Source of the DNA: Acetobacteraceae bacterium
GTDB lineage: Bacteria; Pseudomonadota; Alphaproteobacteria; Acetobacterales; Acetobacteraceae
Reading direction: 5' to 3'
Length of the DNA: 11,614 nucleotides
NCBI GenBank assembly: GCA_947478535.1
Contig: CANJXD010000136.1
Span: 1-11,614 of the forward strand
In this document: piece by piece, positions 1 to 6,574 of the stretch
Position numbering within the stretch: position 1 is the stretch's first letter
Layout of the letters: every line of letters begins with the position of its first letter
Notes under the pieces: model-generated
What the model was told of the DNA's origin: nothing
Seen by the model: the letters and a program-made list of their open reading frames with translations, nothing else
The model's database searches: none
Made by a program: the position numbers and the translations under genes

Positions 1-17
1 ATCCCATACGCTGCGGC

Positions 18-41
18 GCCGGGCCGCAGGCGAGGCCCGGC
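18..41 (-). terminator. Perfect 8-bp GC hairpin just downstream of tarD
   Basis: Arms GCCGGGCC (18-25) and GGCCCGGC (34-41) pair perfectly around an 8-nt loop, about 10 nt past the tarD stop on the minus strand. No T-run follows on either strand, so it is not a textbook intrinsic terminator. It may be a 3'-end or stabilising hairpin, or chance in very GC-rich DNA. Confidence 0.35.
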
Positions 42-50
42 CTCGGTCCT

Positions 51-1235
51 TCAGTCCTCCAGCATCTTGAAGGTCCGGTACAGCGCGCTCTTTGCCTCGA
101 AGCCGATGCCGGGGATCTCCGGCAGCGCGACCTTGCCGTCCACCACCGGCACATTGTCGGCGAAGCCGCCAAACGGGGCAAAGACCTCGGGGTAGCTTTC
201 ATTGCCGCCGAGGCCGAGGCCGACCGCGATGTTCAGCGCGAACTGGTGCCCGCCATGCGGCACGCAGCGGCGGCGGGACCAGCCATGGGCGGCCAGCATG
301 TCGAGCGTCCGCAGATACTCCACCAGCCCGTAGGACAGCGCCGGGTCGAATTGGAGAATATCCCGGTCCGGCCGCAGCCCGCCATGGCGGATCAGGTTCC
401 GCGCATCCTGCATCGAGAACAGGTTCTCGCCGGTCGCGATCGGCGGCGCGTAGTGTTCCGCGAGTGTCGCGTGGGTGCTGTAGTCCAGCGGGTCGAGGGG
501 TTCCTCGTACCAGCGCAGGCCCAGGGGCGCGAGGGCGGCGGCGTAGGTCAGCGCCGCGTGCAACCCGAAGCGGCCATTCACATCGACGGCGAGTTTCTTG
601 CCATCGCCACCCACCAGCTTCAGCACGGCCTCGATGCGGGCCATATCCTCCGCCAGCGCATCCTTCAGCGGCGTGCCAGGGGCGCCGCCGATCTTCATCT
701 TGACGGTGGAATAGCCCATGCCGAGGTAGCGCTTCATCTCCTCCAGCAACTGGTCCACGCCCTTGCCGGGGTAGTAATAGCCGCCCGCGGCATAGACCCA
801 GGCCGCAGGGTCCGCCTGCCCGGCATTGAAGCGGTCCGCCAGCAGCTTCCACAGCGGCACGCCATCCAGCTTCGCCGCCGCATCCCACAGCGCCATGTCC
901 AGCACGCCGACGGCGACGCTGCGTTCACCATGCCCGCCCGGCTTTTCGTTCTTCATCATGGCGGCCCAGGCGCCGGCCAGGTTCAGCTTGCCATCGGGGC
1001 GCGTGACCTGGGCTTCCGTCGCTTCCAGCAGGCGCGGGATGAAGCGTTCCGCCAGCAGGCCCGGCTGGGCGTAGCGCCCATTCGAATTGAAGCCGTAGCC
1101 GGTCGCACGCTTGCCGCCTTCCCCTTCCACCGTCACCGCGACGATAGAGGCCGTCATTTTCGAGAAATCGATATAGGCGTTGGCAATGGCGCTCGCGATG
1201 GGCGCGGTGGCCTGCTTGACGCTGACGATACGCAT
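51..1235 (-). CDS. tarD: D(-)-tartrate dehydratase, enolase superfamily
   Basis: Predicted cytoplasmic Mg2+-dependent enzyme that dehydrates D(-)-tartrate to oxaloacetate. The 394-residue protein follows the characterised Bradyrhizobium TarD, as I recall it, along its whole length: NAYIDF (19-24), GYGFNSNGRY (46-55), NEKPGGHGERSVAVG (96-110) and AAGGYYYPGKG (149-159). Expected active-site residues are present: the KxK motif K179/K181, metal ligands D218, E244 and E270, and catalytic H327 in PHGGH. The loop after K181 seems about 8 residues longer than in the Bradyrhizobium enzyme. The start at 1235 is chosen because AAGGA lies 7 nt upstream and the homologous N-terminus begins there; an upstream in-frame ATG at 1331 would run through the neighbour's start. 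It diverges from the crotonase-fold gene. Alternative: a related acid-sugar dehydratase, less likely given the motif match. Confidence 0.9.
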   Translation of the reverse strand: MRIVSVKQATAPIASAIANAYIDFSKMTASIVAVTVEGEGGKRATGYGFNSNGRYAQPGLLAERFIPRLLEATEAQVTRPDGKLNLAGAWAAMMKNEKPGGHGERSVAVGVLDMALWDAAAKLDGVPLWKLLADRFNAGQADPAAWVYAAGGYYYPGKGVDQLLEEMKRYLGMGYSTVKMKIGGAPGTPLKDALAEDMARIEAVLKLVGGDGKKLAVDVNGRFGLHAALTYAAALAPLGLRWYEEPLDPLDYSTHATLAEHYAPPIATGENLFSMQDARNLIRHGGLRPDRDILQFDPALSYGLVEYLRTLDMLAAHGWSRRRCVPHGGHQFALNIAVGLGLGGNESYPEVFAPFGGFADNVPVVDGKVALPEIPGIGFEAKSALYRTFKMLED

Positions 1236-1313
1236 GGCGGGGTCCTTGGAAGGGTGCGGTCTTGTCGCCCCACCCCGCCCCGCTGCACAAGGGGTGCCGA
1301 CCGGAGGAAGCCC
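1236..1313. promoter_or_regulatory. Divergent intergenic region between tarD and the crotonase-family gene
   Basis: This 78-bp gap must hold the 5' signals of both divergent genes. I can see the two ribosome binding sites: AAGGA on the minus strand ahead of tarD and GGAGGAAG (1303-1310) ahead of the plus-strand gene. A loose inverted pair, CGGTC (1257-1261) and GACCG (1299-1303), flanks the centre and could be part of an operator. I cannot identify convincing -35/-10 boxes. Confidence 0.4.
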
Positions 1314-2090
1314 ATGCCCGATATCCTGCACGAGACGCGCGGCCGCATCGCCTGGACCACGCTGAACCGCCCCGACCAGCGCAACGCCATGACCTTCGCC
1401 ATGTATGAAGGCCTGGTCGAGCAGGCCGCCGCTGTCACGGCGAACCCCGAGATCCGCGCCTGGGTCATCACCGGCGCCGGCGGCAAGGCCTTCGCGGCCG
1501 GCACCGATATCAGCCAGTTCAAGGCGTTCAAATCCGGCCAGGATGGCCTCGACTACGAAAAGCGGATCGACCGCGTGCTGTCCGCCGTCGAGGATTGCCC
1601 GAAGCCGGTCATCGCCGCCATCGCCGGCGCCTGCACGGGCGGCGGGCTCGGCATCGCGGCGGTGTGCGACCTCCGCATCGCCTCGGCCAATGCGAAGTTC
1701 GGCGTGCCGGTCGCGCGCACGCTGGGGAATTGCCTCTCCACCTCGAATGTCGGGCGCTTTGCTTCCCTGATCGGGCCGGCCAAGCTCAAGGAACTGATCT
1801 TCACGGCCCGGCTGATGGAAGCGCCAGAGGCGCTGGCTGCCGGCCTGATCTCGGAGATTCTGCCGACGCCGGATGCCGTCGCCGAACGCGCCATGACGCT
1901 GGCGGAGACGGTGGCGGGGATGGCGCCGCGCACGCTGACCGCAACGAAATTCGCCCTCAAGCGCCTGCGCATGGCCGCTGGCACGATCCAGGGCGATGAC
2001 CTCGTGGAATTATGCTTCGGCAGCCAAGACTTCCGGGAGGGCATGGACGCCTTCCTCAACAAGCGCGCCCCCAACTGGACGGGCAACTGA
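1314..2090 (+). CDS. Enoyl-CoA hydratase/isomerase (crotonase) family protein, atypical active site
   Basis: A 258-residue protein of usual crotonase length, probably cytoplasmic and acting on an acyl-CoA. Family landmarks are the N-terminal NRPDQRNAM (18-26), the first oxyanion-hole segment FAAGTDI (60-66, A62) and the second GACTGGGLGIA (105-115, G110). Both acid/base glutamates of classical hydratase (rat Glu144 and Glu164) appear replaced, by G113 and V133, so simple enoyl-CoA hydration is doubtful. Isomerase, hydrolase, dehalogenase, decarboxylase or CoA-ligand chemistry are alternatives in this superfamily. The start has a strong ribosome binding site, GGAGGAAG, 3 nt upstream. It diverges from tarD and probably leads a transcript that includes the Bug-type receptor 43 bp downstream. 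No specific substrate can be read from sequence. Confidence 0.85.
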   Translation: MPDILHETRGRIAWTTLNRPDQRNAMTFAMYEGLVEQAAAVTANPEIRAWVITGAGGKAFAAGTDISQFKAFKSGQDGLDYEKRIDRVLSAVEDCPKPVIAAIAGACTGGGLGIAAVCDLRIASANAKFGVPVARTLGNCLSTSNVGRFASLIGPAKLKELIFTARLMEAPEALAAGLISEILPTPDAVAERAMTLAETVAGMAPRTLTATKFALKRLRMAAGTIQGDDLVELCFGSQDFREGMDAFLNKRAPNWTGN

Positions 2091-2102
2091 GCATTCGGCA
2101 TG

Positions 2103-2130
2103 CTTCCTCCCAAGCAATATTGGGAGGAAG
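2103..2130 (+). promoter_or_regulatory. Perfect hairpin sequestering the ribosome binding site of the Bug receptor gene
   Basis: CTTCCTCCCAA (2103-2113) and TTGGGAGGAAG (2120-2130) are perfect complements around the 6-nt loop GCAATA. The right arm contains the complete GGGAGGAAG ribosome binding site for the ATG at 2134. As RNA, the 11-bp stem should hide this site, reducing receptor translation relative to the upstream gene unless the stem opens. There is no following U-run, so it does not look like an intrinsic terminator. It lies 12 nt past the upstream stop codon, so terminating ribosomes could help open it. Confidence 0.7.
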
Positions 2131-2133
2131 TCG

Positions 2134-3105
2134 ATGCTCACCCGTCGCCTGATGATGGGCGTGGCCGGTGCCGCCGCGCTGCCGCTGCCGGGCTTTTCGC
2201 AGGGCGCCTATCCGAACCGCACCGTCTCCCTGCTTGTGGGGTTCGCCCCCGGCGGTGGGACCGACATCATCGCCCGCCTGCTGCAACCCGCCTTGCAGGA
2301 GGAACTGGGCCAGCCCATCGCCATCGAGAACCGCGCCGGGGCCTCCGGCACCATTGCCGCGACCCAGAATGCCCGCGGCCGGCCGGATGGCTACCAGATG
2401 CTGATGACGACGGTCAGCGCTTCCGCCGTCGCCCCGCCGACGATGAACCCGCCGCCCTTCGACATCTATGCCGACCAGACCGCCGTGGTGCTGGCCGGCA
2501 CGGTGCCGCTGGTGGCGGTGGTGCCGCTGTCCTCCCCCGCGCAGACCTTCGCGCAATGGCTGGACCATGCGCGGGCCAATCCGGGCAAGCTGAATTATTC
2601 GTCCTCCGGCGTCGGCACGTCCCAGCATCTGGCGGGGGAATTGCTGTGCCATGCCGGTGGCATCTCCATGCAGCACATTCCCTTCCGCGGCACCGGCCAG
2701 GCCGTGAATGAGATCATGGCCGGGCGCATCGACATCGCGGTCGATACCCTGCCGACCTACTTGCCGCATATCCGCGCCGGCCGCGTGCGCGCCCTGGCGA
2801 CAACGCTGCCGGAGCGGGTGGACTGGCTGCCAGACCTGCCGACAGTGGCCGAAAGCGGCTTTCCGGGGTTCGATGCCAGCGTGTGGTACATGGTGATGGG
2901 CCCGCCGAACCTGCCGGGGCCGATCGCCCAGCGCTGGGTCGCGGCGGTGAACAAGGCCCTTGCCGACCCGGTGCTGCGCCAGCGCGTGAAGGATGCCGGC
3001 TTCCTGCCCGGCGGCGGCACCAGCGCCGATGCGGCCGCCCTGCTGCGCCGCGACGCGCAGAAATACGCCGAGCTGATCCGGGCCGCGAACATCAAGTTCG
3101 AATAG
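2134..3105 (+). CDS. Bug/TctC-family periplasmic solute receptor (tripartite tricarboxylate transporter type)
   Basis: Secreted binding protein of 323 residues, the usual size, expected to capture a carboxylate or similar small molecule for a TTT permease. A signal peptide is clear: the twin arginine in LTRRLMM (2-8), a hydrophobic run to about residue 19, and probable cleavage near residue 24. Twin-arginine export is possible but unproven. Bug hallmarks are APGGGTDIIAR (38-48), ENRAGASGTIA (65-75), YSSSGVGTSQHLAGEL (155-170) and HIPFRGTGQA (181-190), with a C-terminal LPTVAESGFPGF (235-246). The ATG follows GGGAGGAAG by 3 nt, but that site lies in a perfect hairpin. No TctA/TctB membrane genes are present, as is common for Bug genes. 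Proximity to tarD suggests tartrate or another hydroxy-dicarboxylate; this is inference. Confidence 0.92.
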   Translation: MLTRRLMMGVAGAAALPLPGFSQGAYPNRTVSLLVGFAPGGGTDIIARLLQPALQEELGQPIAIENRAGASGTIAATQNARGRPDGYQMLMTTVSASAVAPPTMNPPPFDIYADQTAVVLAGTVPLVAVVPLSSPAQTFAQWLDHARANPGKLNYSSSGVGTSQHLAGELLCHAGGISMQHIPFRGTGQAVNEIMAGRIDIAVDTLPTYLPHIRAGRVRALATTLPERVDWLPDLPTVAESGFPGFDASVWYMVMGPPNLPGPIAQRWVAAVNKALADPVLRQRVKDAGFLPGGGTSADAAALLRRDAQKYAELIRAANIKFE

Positions 3106-3122
3106 GCGGCGCCGCATAGCCG

Positions 3123-3159
3123 AAAAAGCCCTCTTCCCCGTTTTTCATGGGGGAGAGGG
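3123..3159 (-). terminator. Intrinsic terminator in the convergent gap, mainly for the minus strand
   Basis: An 11-bp stem with one G-T pair joins 3129-3139 to 3149-3159 around a 9-nt loop. Read on the minus strand it is followed by CTTTTTC (from A5 at 3123-3127), giving a good rho-independent terminator about 38 nt after the GGT-like stop. It could also limit readthrough from the receptor on the plus strand, which lacks a T-run. The G-rich side and its extension to 3172 resemble the hairpin at 5911-5948. Confidence 0.7.
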
Positions 3160-3196
3160 TTGGGTGAGGGGGCCGCGCCACCTGGCCAGAACGGCC

Positions 3197-4870
3197 TCAA
3201 TCCCCCGCCGCCACCCCATCCCGCCGCGGATCGGCCGCCCCTTCCAGCGTGCCATCCACCAGCCGCCGCACCACCTGCAACCCGGTATTCATCGCCACCA
3301 CGCGCGGTGCATGCCCCAGCGCCGTCAGCGCCGCCTCATGCTCGGCCAACGGCGTATCCCGCTCCAACTCCACCACCCCGTTTTCCGCCCCGATGCGCGG
3401 CCGCGCCGTCGCACGTTCGGCATTGGCGCCGAAGGCCAGAACCTCGATCACCGCGGCCGCCACCGCATCCGGGATTCGCGCGCCACCGCCGGCGCCGAGG
3501 ATCAGCTCCGGCCGTCCATCCGCGCCGAACACCATCGTCGGCGCCATCGTCGTCACCGGCCGCTTGCCCGGCGCCATGCGGTTCTGCGCGGGGGCTTCGG
3601 CGGTGCCCGGGTTGGTCGAGAAATTCGTCATGGCGTTGTTGAGCGTGACGCCCATCGCTGCCAGTTCCGCGCCGAAATTCAGGTTGTTGGTGGTGGTGAG
3701 GGAGATCGCATCGCCGCGCGCATCCACCACCACCACCTGCGTCGTCGTCGCCTCCCCCCAGGGATCGGCCTCGGGCGGCAGGGCGCCGCGCCGCAGCGTT
3801 GGCTCCCCGGCCGAGACCCGCGCCATGGCGCGATCGGGGGCGGCCAGCGCCGCGCGGGCATCGAGATACGCCGCATCGAGCAGCGCCGCGACCGGCACCC
3901 CCACCTGGTCCGGGTCCCCGATCCAGCGCCGCCGATCCGCCGTCGCCAGCCGGCTGGCCTCGATGAACAGATGCGCCGCCGCCGCGCTGTCCCGCACTGC
4001 GCTGGCGATGCCGAGGCGTTCCGCGATCGCCACCGTCTGCAGCATCGCGATGCCGCCGGAGGAAGGCGGCGCCGCCGTGCAGATGCGCCGCGCGAAGGCC
4101 ACCGCGCAGACCGGCTCCCGTTCCACGGCGCGATAGGCCGCCAGGTCCGCCAAGGTCATCCAGCCCGGCACGGCCTGCGCCGCCACCGCCTCCACCACCG
4201 CGCGGCCAAGCGCCCCGCCATGGATCGCGCGCGGCCCCTCGGCCGCCAGCAGCCGCAGCGCCGCCGCTTGTTCCGGGTTGCGGAAGGGCGCGCCGGCGGC
4301 CAGCGGTTCGCCCGCCGCGTCGAAATACAGCGCCCGCAGGCTCTCCACCCGCCGCAATTCGGCCGCGCGGGCGCGGATCGCCTGGTGCAGATAGGGCGGC
4401 AGCGGGAAGCCCTGCTCCGCCAGCGCGATGGCCGGGGCGAAGAGGCTCGCCCAGGGCAGCTTGCCATGCGCGTCATGCGCCAGGGCGAGGGCTGCGATAT
4501 TGCCGGGCACGGCGACGGAGCGGCCGGAGCGTGCGGCGCTGGCGGGGCCGATGCCGCCCGCCGTCAGCCGGTCCGCGCTGGCGGCCGGCGCGCTGGCGAT
4601 GCCTTCGTAGAATCGCAGCCTGCCCTGCGCCTGGTCCCAGACCAGCAGGAAGGCGCCGCCGAGGAGCCCGCTCGCATGCGGCTCCACCACCGAAAGCGCG
4701 GCCTGCGCGGCGACGGCGGCATCCACCGCACCGCCGCCGGCGCGCAGCATGGCGAGTGCGGCGTCCGTCGCATGCGGGCTGGCGGTGGCGGCCATCTGCC
4801 GCGTGGCGCGCACGGGTTCCGCCGCGGCGGGCGTCGCCGCCAGCAGCAGCAAGGCGAGCAGGCGGCGCAT
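3197..4870 (-). CDS. Gamma-glutamyltransferase-family protein, exported, altered substrate pocket
   Basis: Ntn-hydrolase proenzyme of 557 residues, near the usual GGT length, with a signal peptide (RR at 2-3, hydrophobic 4-16, cleavage about residue 17), so periplasmic. Such enzymes self-cleave before a threonine; here that falls in TTT (375-377), most likely T376, followed by VVVVD. N396 (E. coli Asn411) and the oxyanion glycines in GAGGGARI (459-466) are conserved. Several glutamate-binding residues differ: E. coli Arg114 aligns with Y88, Gln430 with A413, Asp433 with N416, and the Ser pair with T440/T441. The lid loop looks about 5 residues short. A non-glutamyl amide substrate or beta-lactam-acylase-like activity is therefore as likely as glutathione hydrolysis. 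It starts 5 nt after the dehydrogenase stop, implying co-transcription, and ends before a terminator. Confidence 0.88.
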   Translation of the reverse strand: MRRLLALLLLAATPAAAEPVRATRQMAATASPHATDAALAMLRAGGGAVDAAVAAQAALSVVEPHASGLLGGAFLLVWDQAQGRLRFYEGIASAPAASADRLTAGGIGPASAARSGRSVAVPGNIAALALAHDAHGKLPWASLFAPAIALAEQGFPLPPYLHQAIRARAAELRRVESLRALYFDAAGEPLAAGAPFRNPEQAAALRLLAAEGPRAIHGGALGRAVVEAVAAQAVPGWMTLADLAAYRAVEREPVCAVAFARRICTAAPPSSGGIAMLQTVAIAERLGIASAVRDSAAAAHLFIEASRLATADRRRWIGDPDQVGVPVAALLDAAYLDARAALAAPDRAMARVSAGEPTLRRGALPPEADPWGEATTTQVVVVDARGDAISLTTTNNLNFGAELAAMGVTLNNAMTNFSTNPGTAEAPAQNRMAPGKRPVTTMAPTMVFGADGRPELILGAGGGARIPDAVAAAVIEVLAFGANAERATARPRIGAENGVVELERDTPLAEHEAALTALGHAPRVVAMNTGLQVVRRLVDGTLEGAADPRRDGVAAGD

Positions 4871-4875
4871 GGCGG

Positions 4876-5856
4876 TCAGTTCCTTCGGGGCAGGACTTCT
4901 CGATTGACGACCACCTCGGGGTCGAGGTCGCCATTGAAGCAGGACAGCACGGCCTCCGCCGCATCCATCGCCATACGCGCCAGGCTTTCCTGCGTGCTGG
5001 CGGCGACGTGGGGCGTGAAGATCAGGTTCGGCGCCGTCAGCAGCGGCAGGCCGGCTTCCGCGGGTTCGTCATGGAACACGTCGATCCCCGCGGCGCCCAC
5101 ATGCCCCGCGCGCAGCGCGGCATCGAGGGCGGCTTCATCCACCAGCGTGCCGCGTGCCGTGTTCACCAGGATGGCGCCCGGCTTCATCCGCGCGAGGAAG
5201 CCGCCATTCACCATGTGCCGCGTCTCGGCGTTGGAGGGACAGTGGAGCGTGACGAAATCGGCCTCCCCCGCCGCTTCCGCCGCATCCGGCACCGGCGTGA
5301 AGCCGAGGCCGCGGATCAGCCCCTTCGTCACATTCGGGTCCCGCACCAGCACCTTCATGCCGAAGGCCTTGCAGAGATTGGCGACGCGGGAGCCGATGCG
5401 CCCGAAGCCCACCACCAGCACGGTGCGGCCTTCGAGGTCCATGGAAGGCAGGCCCGGCTGCCCGCCCCAGAGCGGCTTCGCCTGGCGCAGATTGGCGTCA
5501 TAGGCCGTGAGCTTGCGCGCGCAGGCCAGCATCATCATCAGCGCGTGCTCGGCGACGGACACCGCATTGGCTTCCGGCGTGATGGTCAGTGGGATGCCAC
5601 GTTCGGTCAGCGCCGGGACATCGACGCTGTCATACCCCACCCCATGCCGCGCCAGGATCTTCAGCCTTGTGCACTGGTCGAGGAAGGCGCGGTCGCATTT
5701 GTGCATCCGCACGATCAGCGCATCCGCCGTCGGCATGGTGCGGGCGATGGCCTCGGGGGAGGTATCCATCAGCACCTCCACCGTCACGCCGGGCTCCGCC
5801 CGCATCCGCGCGATGGCGGCTTCATGGATGGGGCGGATGCAGATGACGTGGGGCAT
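4876..5856 (-). CDS. D-isomer-specific 2-hydroxyacid dehydrogenase (NAD-dependent)
   Basis: Predicted cytoplasmic dehydrogenase of 326 residues that interconverts a 2-hydroxyacid and its 2-oxoacid. It shows the 3-phosphoglycerate-dehydrogenase-like plan: an outer substrate domain containing ARHGVGYDSVD (69-79), then a Rossmann domain with GFGRIG (150-155) and an acidic residue D173 after the second strand, favouring NAD over NADP. The catalytic triad is R235 in NTARG, E264 in HDEP and H283 in TPHVAAST. No regulatory ACT domain is present. It lies upstream of the GGT-like gene with a 5-nt gap and downstream of the decarboxylase pair, so it may make the oxoacid they use. Reported (S)-sulfolactate dehydrogenase SlcC belongs to this family, but the substrate cannot be read here. 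The start has no strong ribosome binding site. Confidence 0.9.
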   Translation of the reverse strand: MPHVICIRPIHEAAIARMRAEPGVTVEVLMDTSPEAIARTMPTADALIVRMHKCDRAFLDQCTRLKILARHGVGYDSVDVPALTERGIPLTITPEANAVSVAEHALMMMLACARKLTAYDANLRQAKPLWGGQPGLPSMDLEGRTVLVVGFGRIGSRVANLCKAFGMKVLVRDPNVTKGLIRGLGFTPVPDAAEAAGEADFVTLHCPSNAETRHMVNGGFLARMKPGAILVNTARGTLVDEAALDAALRAGHVGAAGIDVFHDEPAEAGLPLLTAPNLIFTPHVAASTQESLARMAMDAAEAVLSCFNGDLDPEVVVNREVLPRRN

Positions 5857-5910
5857 GGCGGGGACTCACGGTGAAAGAAGGGAAGGGTGCGCGCATGGCA
5901 CAACCCGCTT

Positions 5911-5960
5911 CCTCTCCCGCGCTTGCGGGGGAGGGTTGGGGTGGGGGTCTTCCCCACCCC
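5911..5960 (-). repeat. Two adjacent hairpins with a shared intergenic repeat motif
   Basis: Hairpin A pairs CCTCTCCCGC (5911-5920) with GCGGGGGAGG (5925-5934), one G-T pair, around a GCTT loop. Hairpin B is a perfect 9-bp stem, GGGGTGGGG (5938-5946) with CCCCACCCC (5952-5960), around 5 nt. Both lie in the 110-bp gap between the decarboxylase beta gene and the dehydrogenase. No T-run follows on the minus strand, so they may be 3'-end stabilisers or weak terminators. The stretch 5927-5948 closely matches 3149-3172, suggesting a dispersed G-rich palindromic repeat. Confidence 0.6.
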
Positions 5961-5966
5961 GGGCGA

Positions 5967-6569
5967 TCAAAGCTGGTGGTGCGCCGCCGGGCCGAGCACG
6001 GCTTCGCGGAACCGCGCCTGGAGAAACGCACCCTCCCGCGGTGGCAGCGCGAGCGGCAGGTTCGTCGCGTCGATCTTCACCACGGCGAGAAAGGGGCCCT
6101 GGCCGCTGTGGATGATGTCCCGCAGCGGCGCCACCTGCTCCGGTGTCGTCACCACGCGCGCCTCCGCGATCCCCGCGCCGCGCGCCATGGCGGCGAGGTC
6201 GACGCCGTGCCGCGTTGCCGTTTCCTGCCCGCCGGTCTCCCCGTAATGCTCGTTGTCGAGCACGATGATGGAGAGGTTGGCGGGCTGCTTCACCGCGATG
6301 GTGGCGAAGGCGCCGACGCCCATCAGCGCCTCCCCATCCCCGGTGATGACGAGCACGCGCTTCGTGGGCTGCGCGAGTGCCAGGCCGAGGCCGATCATCG
6401 CCGCACCCCCCATGCCGCCCCAGAGCGGCATATTGGTCGGACAATCCCCGGCCGCCGTGATGTCCCAGGCCGAGGCGCCCAGCCCCGCGATGACCAGCAG
6501 GTCTCCGCGATCGGTGAGCAGCGCGTTCACCACCGCGCGGCGGTGGAGCTTTCCGGATGGCGCGAGCAT
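5967..6569 (-). CDS. Thiamine-diphosphate 2-oxoacid decarboxylase, beta subunit (sulfopyruvate/phosphonopyruvate decarboxylase-like)
   Basis: A 200-residue, probably cytoplasmic subunit carrying the cofactor-binding half of a split ThDP enzyme. It shows the conserved diphosphate/Mg2+ motif: GDGEALMG (77-84), ending at N106 in LDNEHYGETGGQ. The WGGMGGAAMIGLGLALA segment (50-66) is typical of this group. Length and layout match ComE-type beta subunits, which pair with a separate alpha subunit to decarboxylate sulfopyruvate to sulfoacetaldehyde; phosphonopyruvate decarboxylase is a close relative. The alpha gene ends 5 nt upstream. AAGGA lies 12 nt ahead of the ATG at 6569, supporting this start over longer in-frame options that would overlap alpha. 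No comA-C, xsc or phosphonate gene is visible, so the substrate is unassigned. Confidence 0.87.
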   Translation of the reverse strand: MLAPSGKLHRRAVVNALLTDRGDLLVIAGLGASAWDITAAGDCPTNMPLWGGMGGAAMIGLGLALAQPTKRVLVITGDGEALMGVGAFATIAVKQPANLSIIVLDNEHYGETGGQETATRHGVDLAAMARGAGIAEARVVTTPEQVAPLRDIIHSGQGPFLAVVKIDATNLPLALPPREGAFLQARFREAVLGPAAHHQL

Positions 6570-6574
6570 CGCGT

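Noticed and set aside
246..1313. Possible N-terminal extension of the crotonase-family protein back to an ATG at 246
   Set aside because: The extension would be antisense to tarD, shows no domain, and the ATG at 1314 has a strong ribosome binding site and matches the family start.
2103..2130. Hairpin ahead of the Bug receptor read as an intrinsic terminator
   Set aside because: No U-run follows the stem; the start codon comes 3 nt after it. Control of translation explains the position better.
3164..5503. Plus-strand open frame of 779 codons opposite the GGT-like and dehydrogenase genes
   Set aside because: Its translation is Arg/Gly/His-rich with no recognisable domain, and it lies antisense to two genes with intact catalytic motifs. 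Long antisense frames are expected at this GC content.
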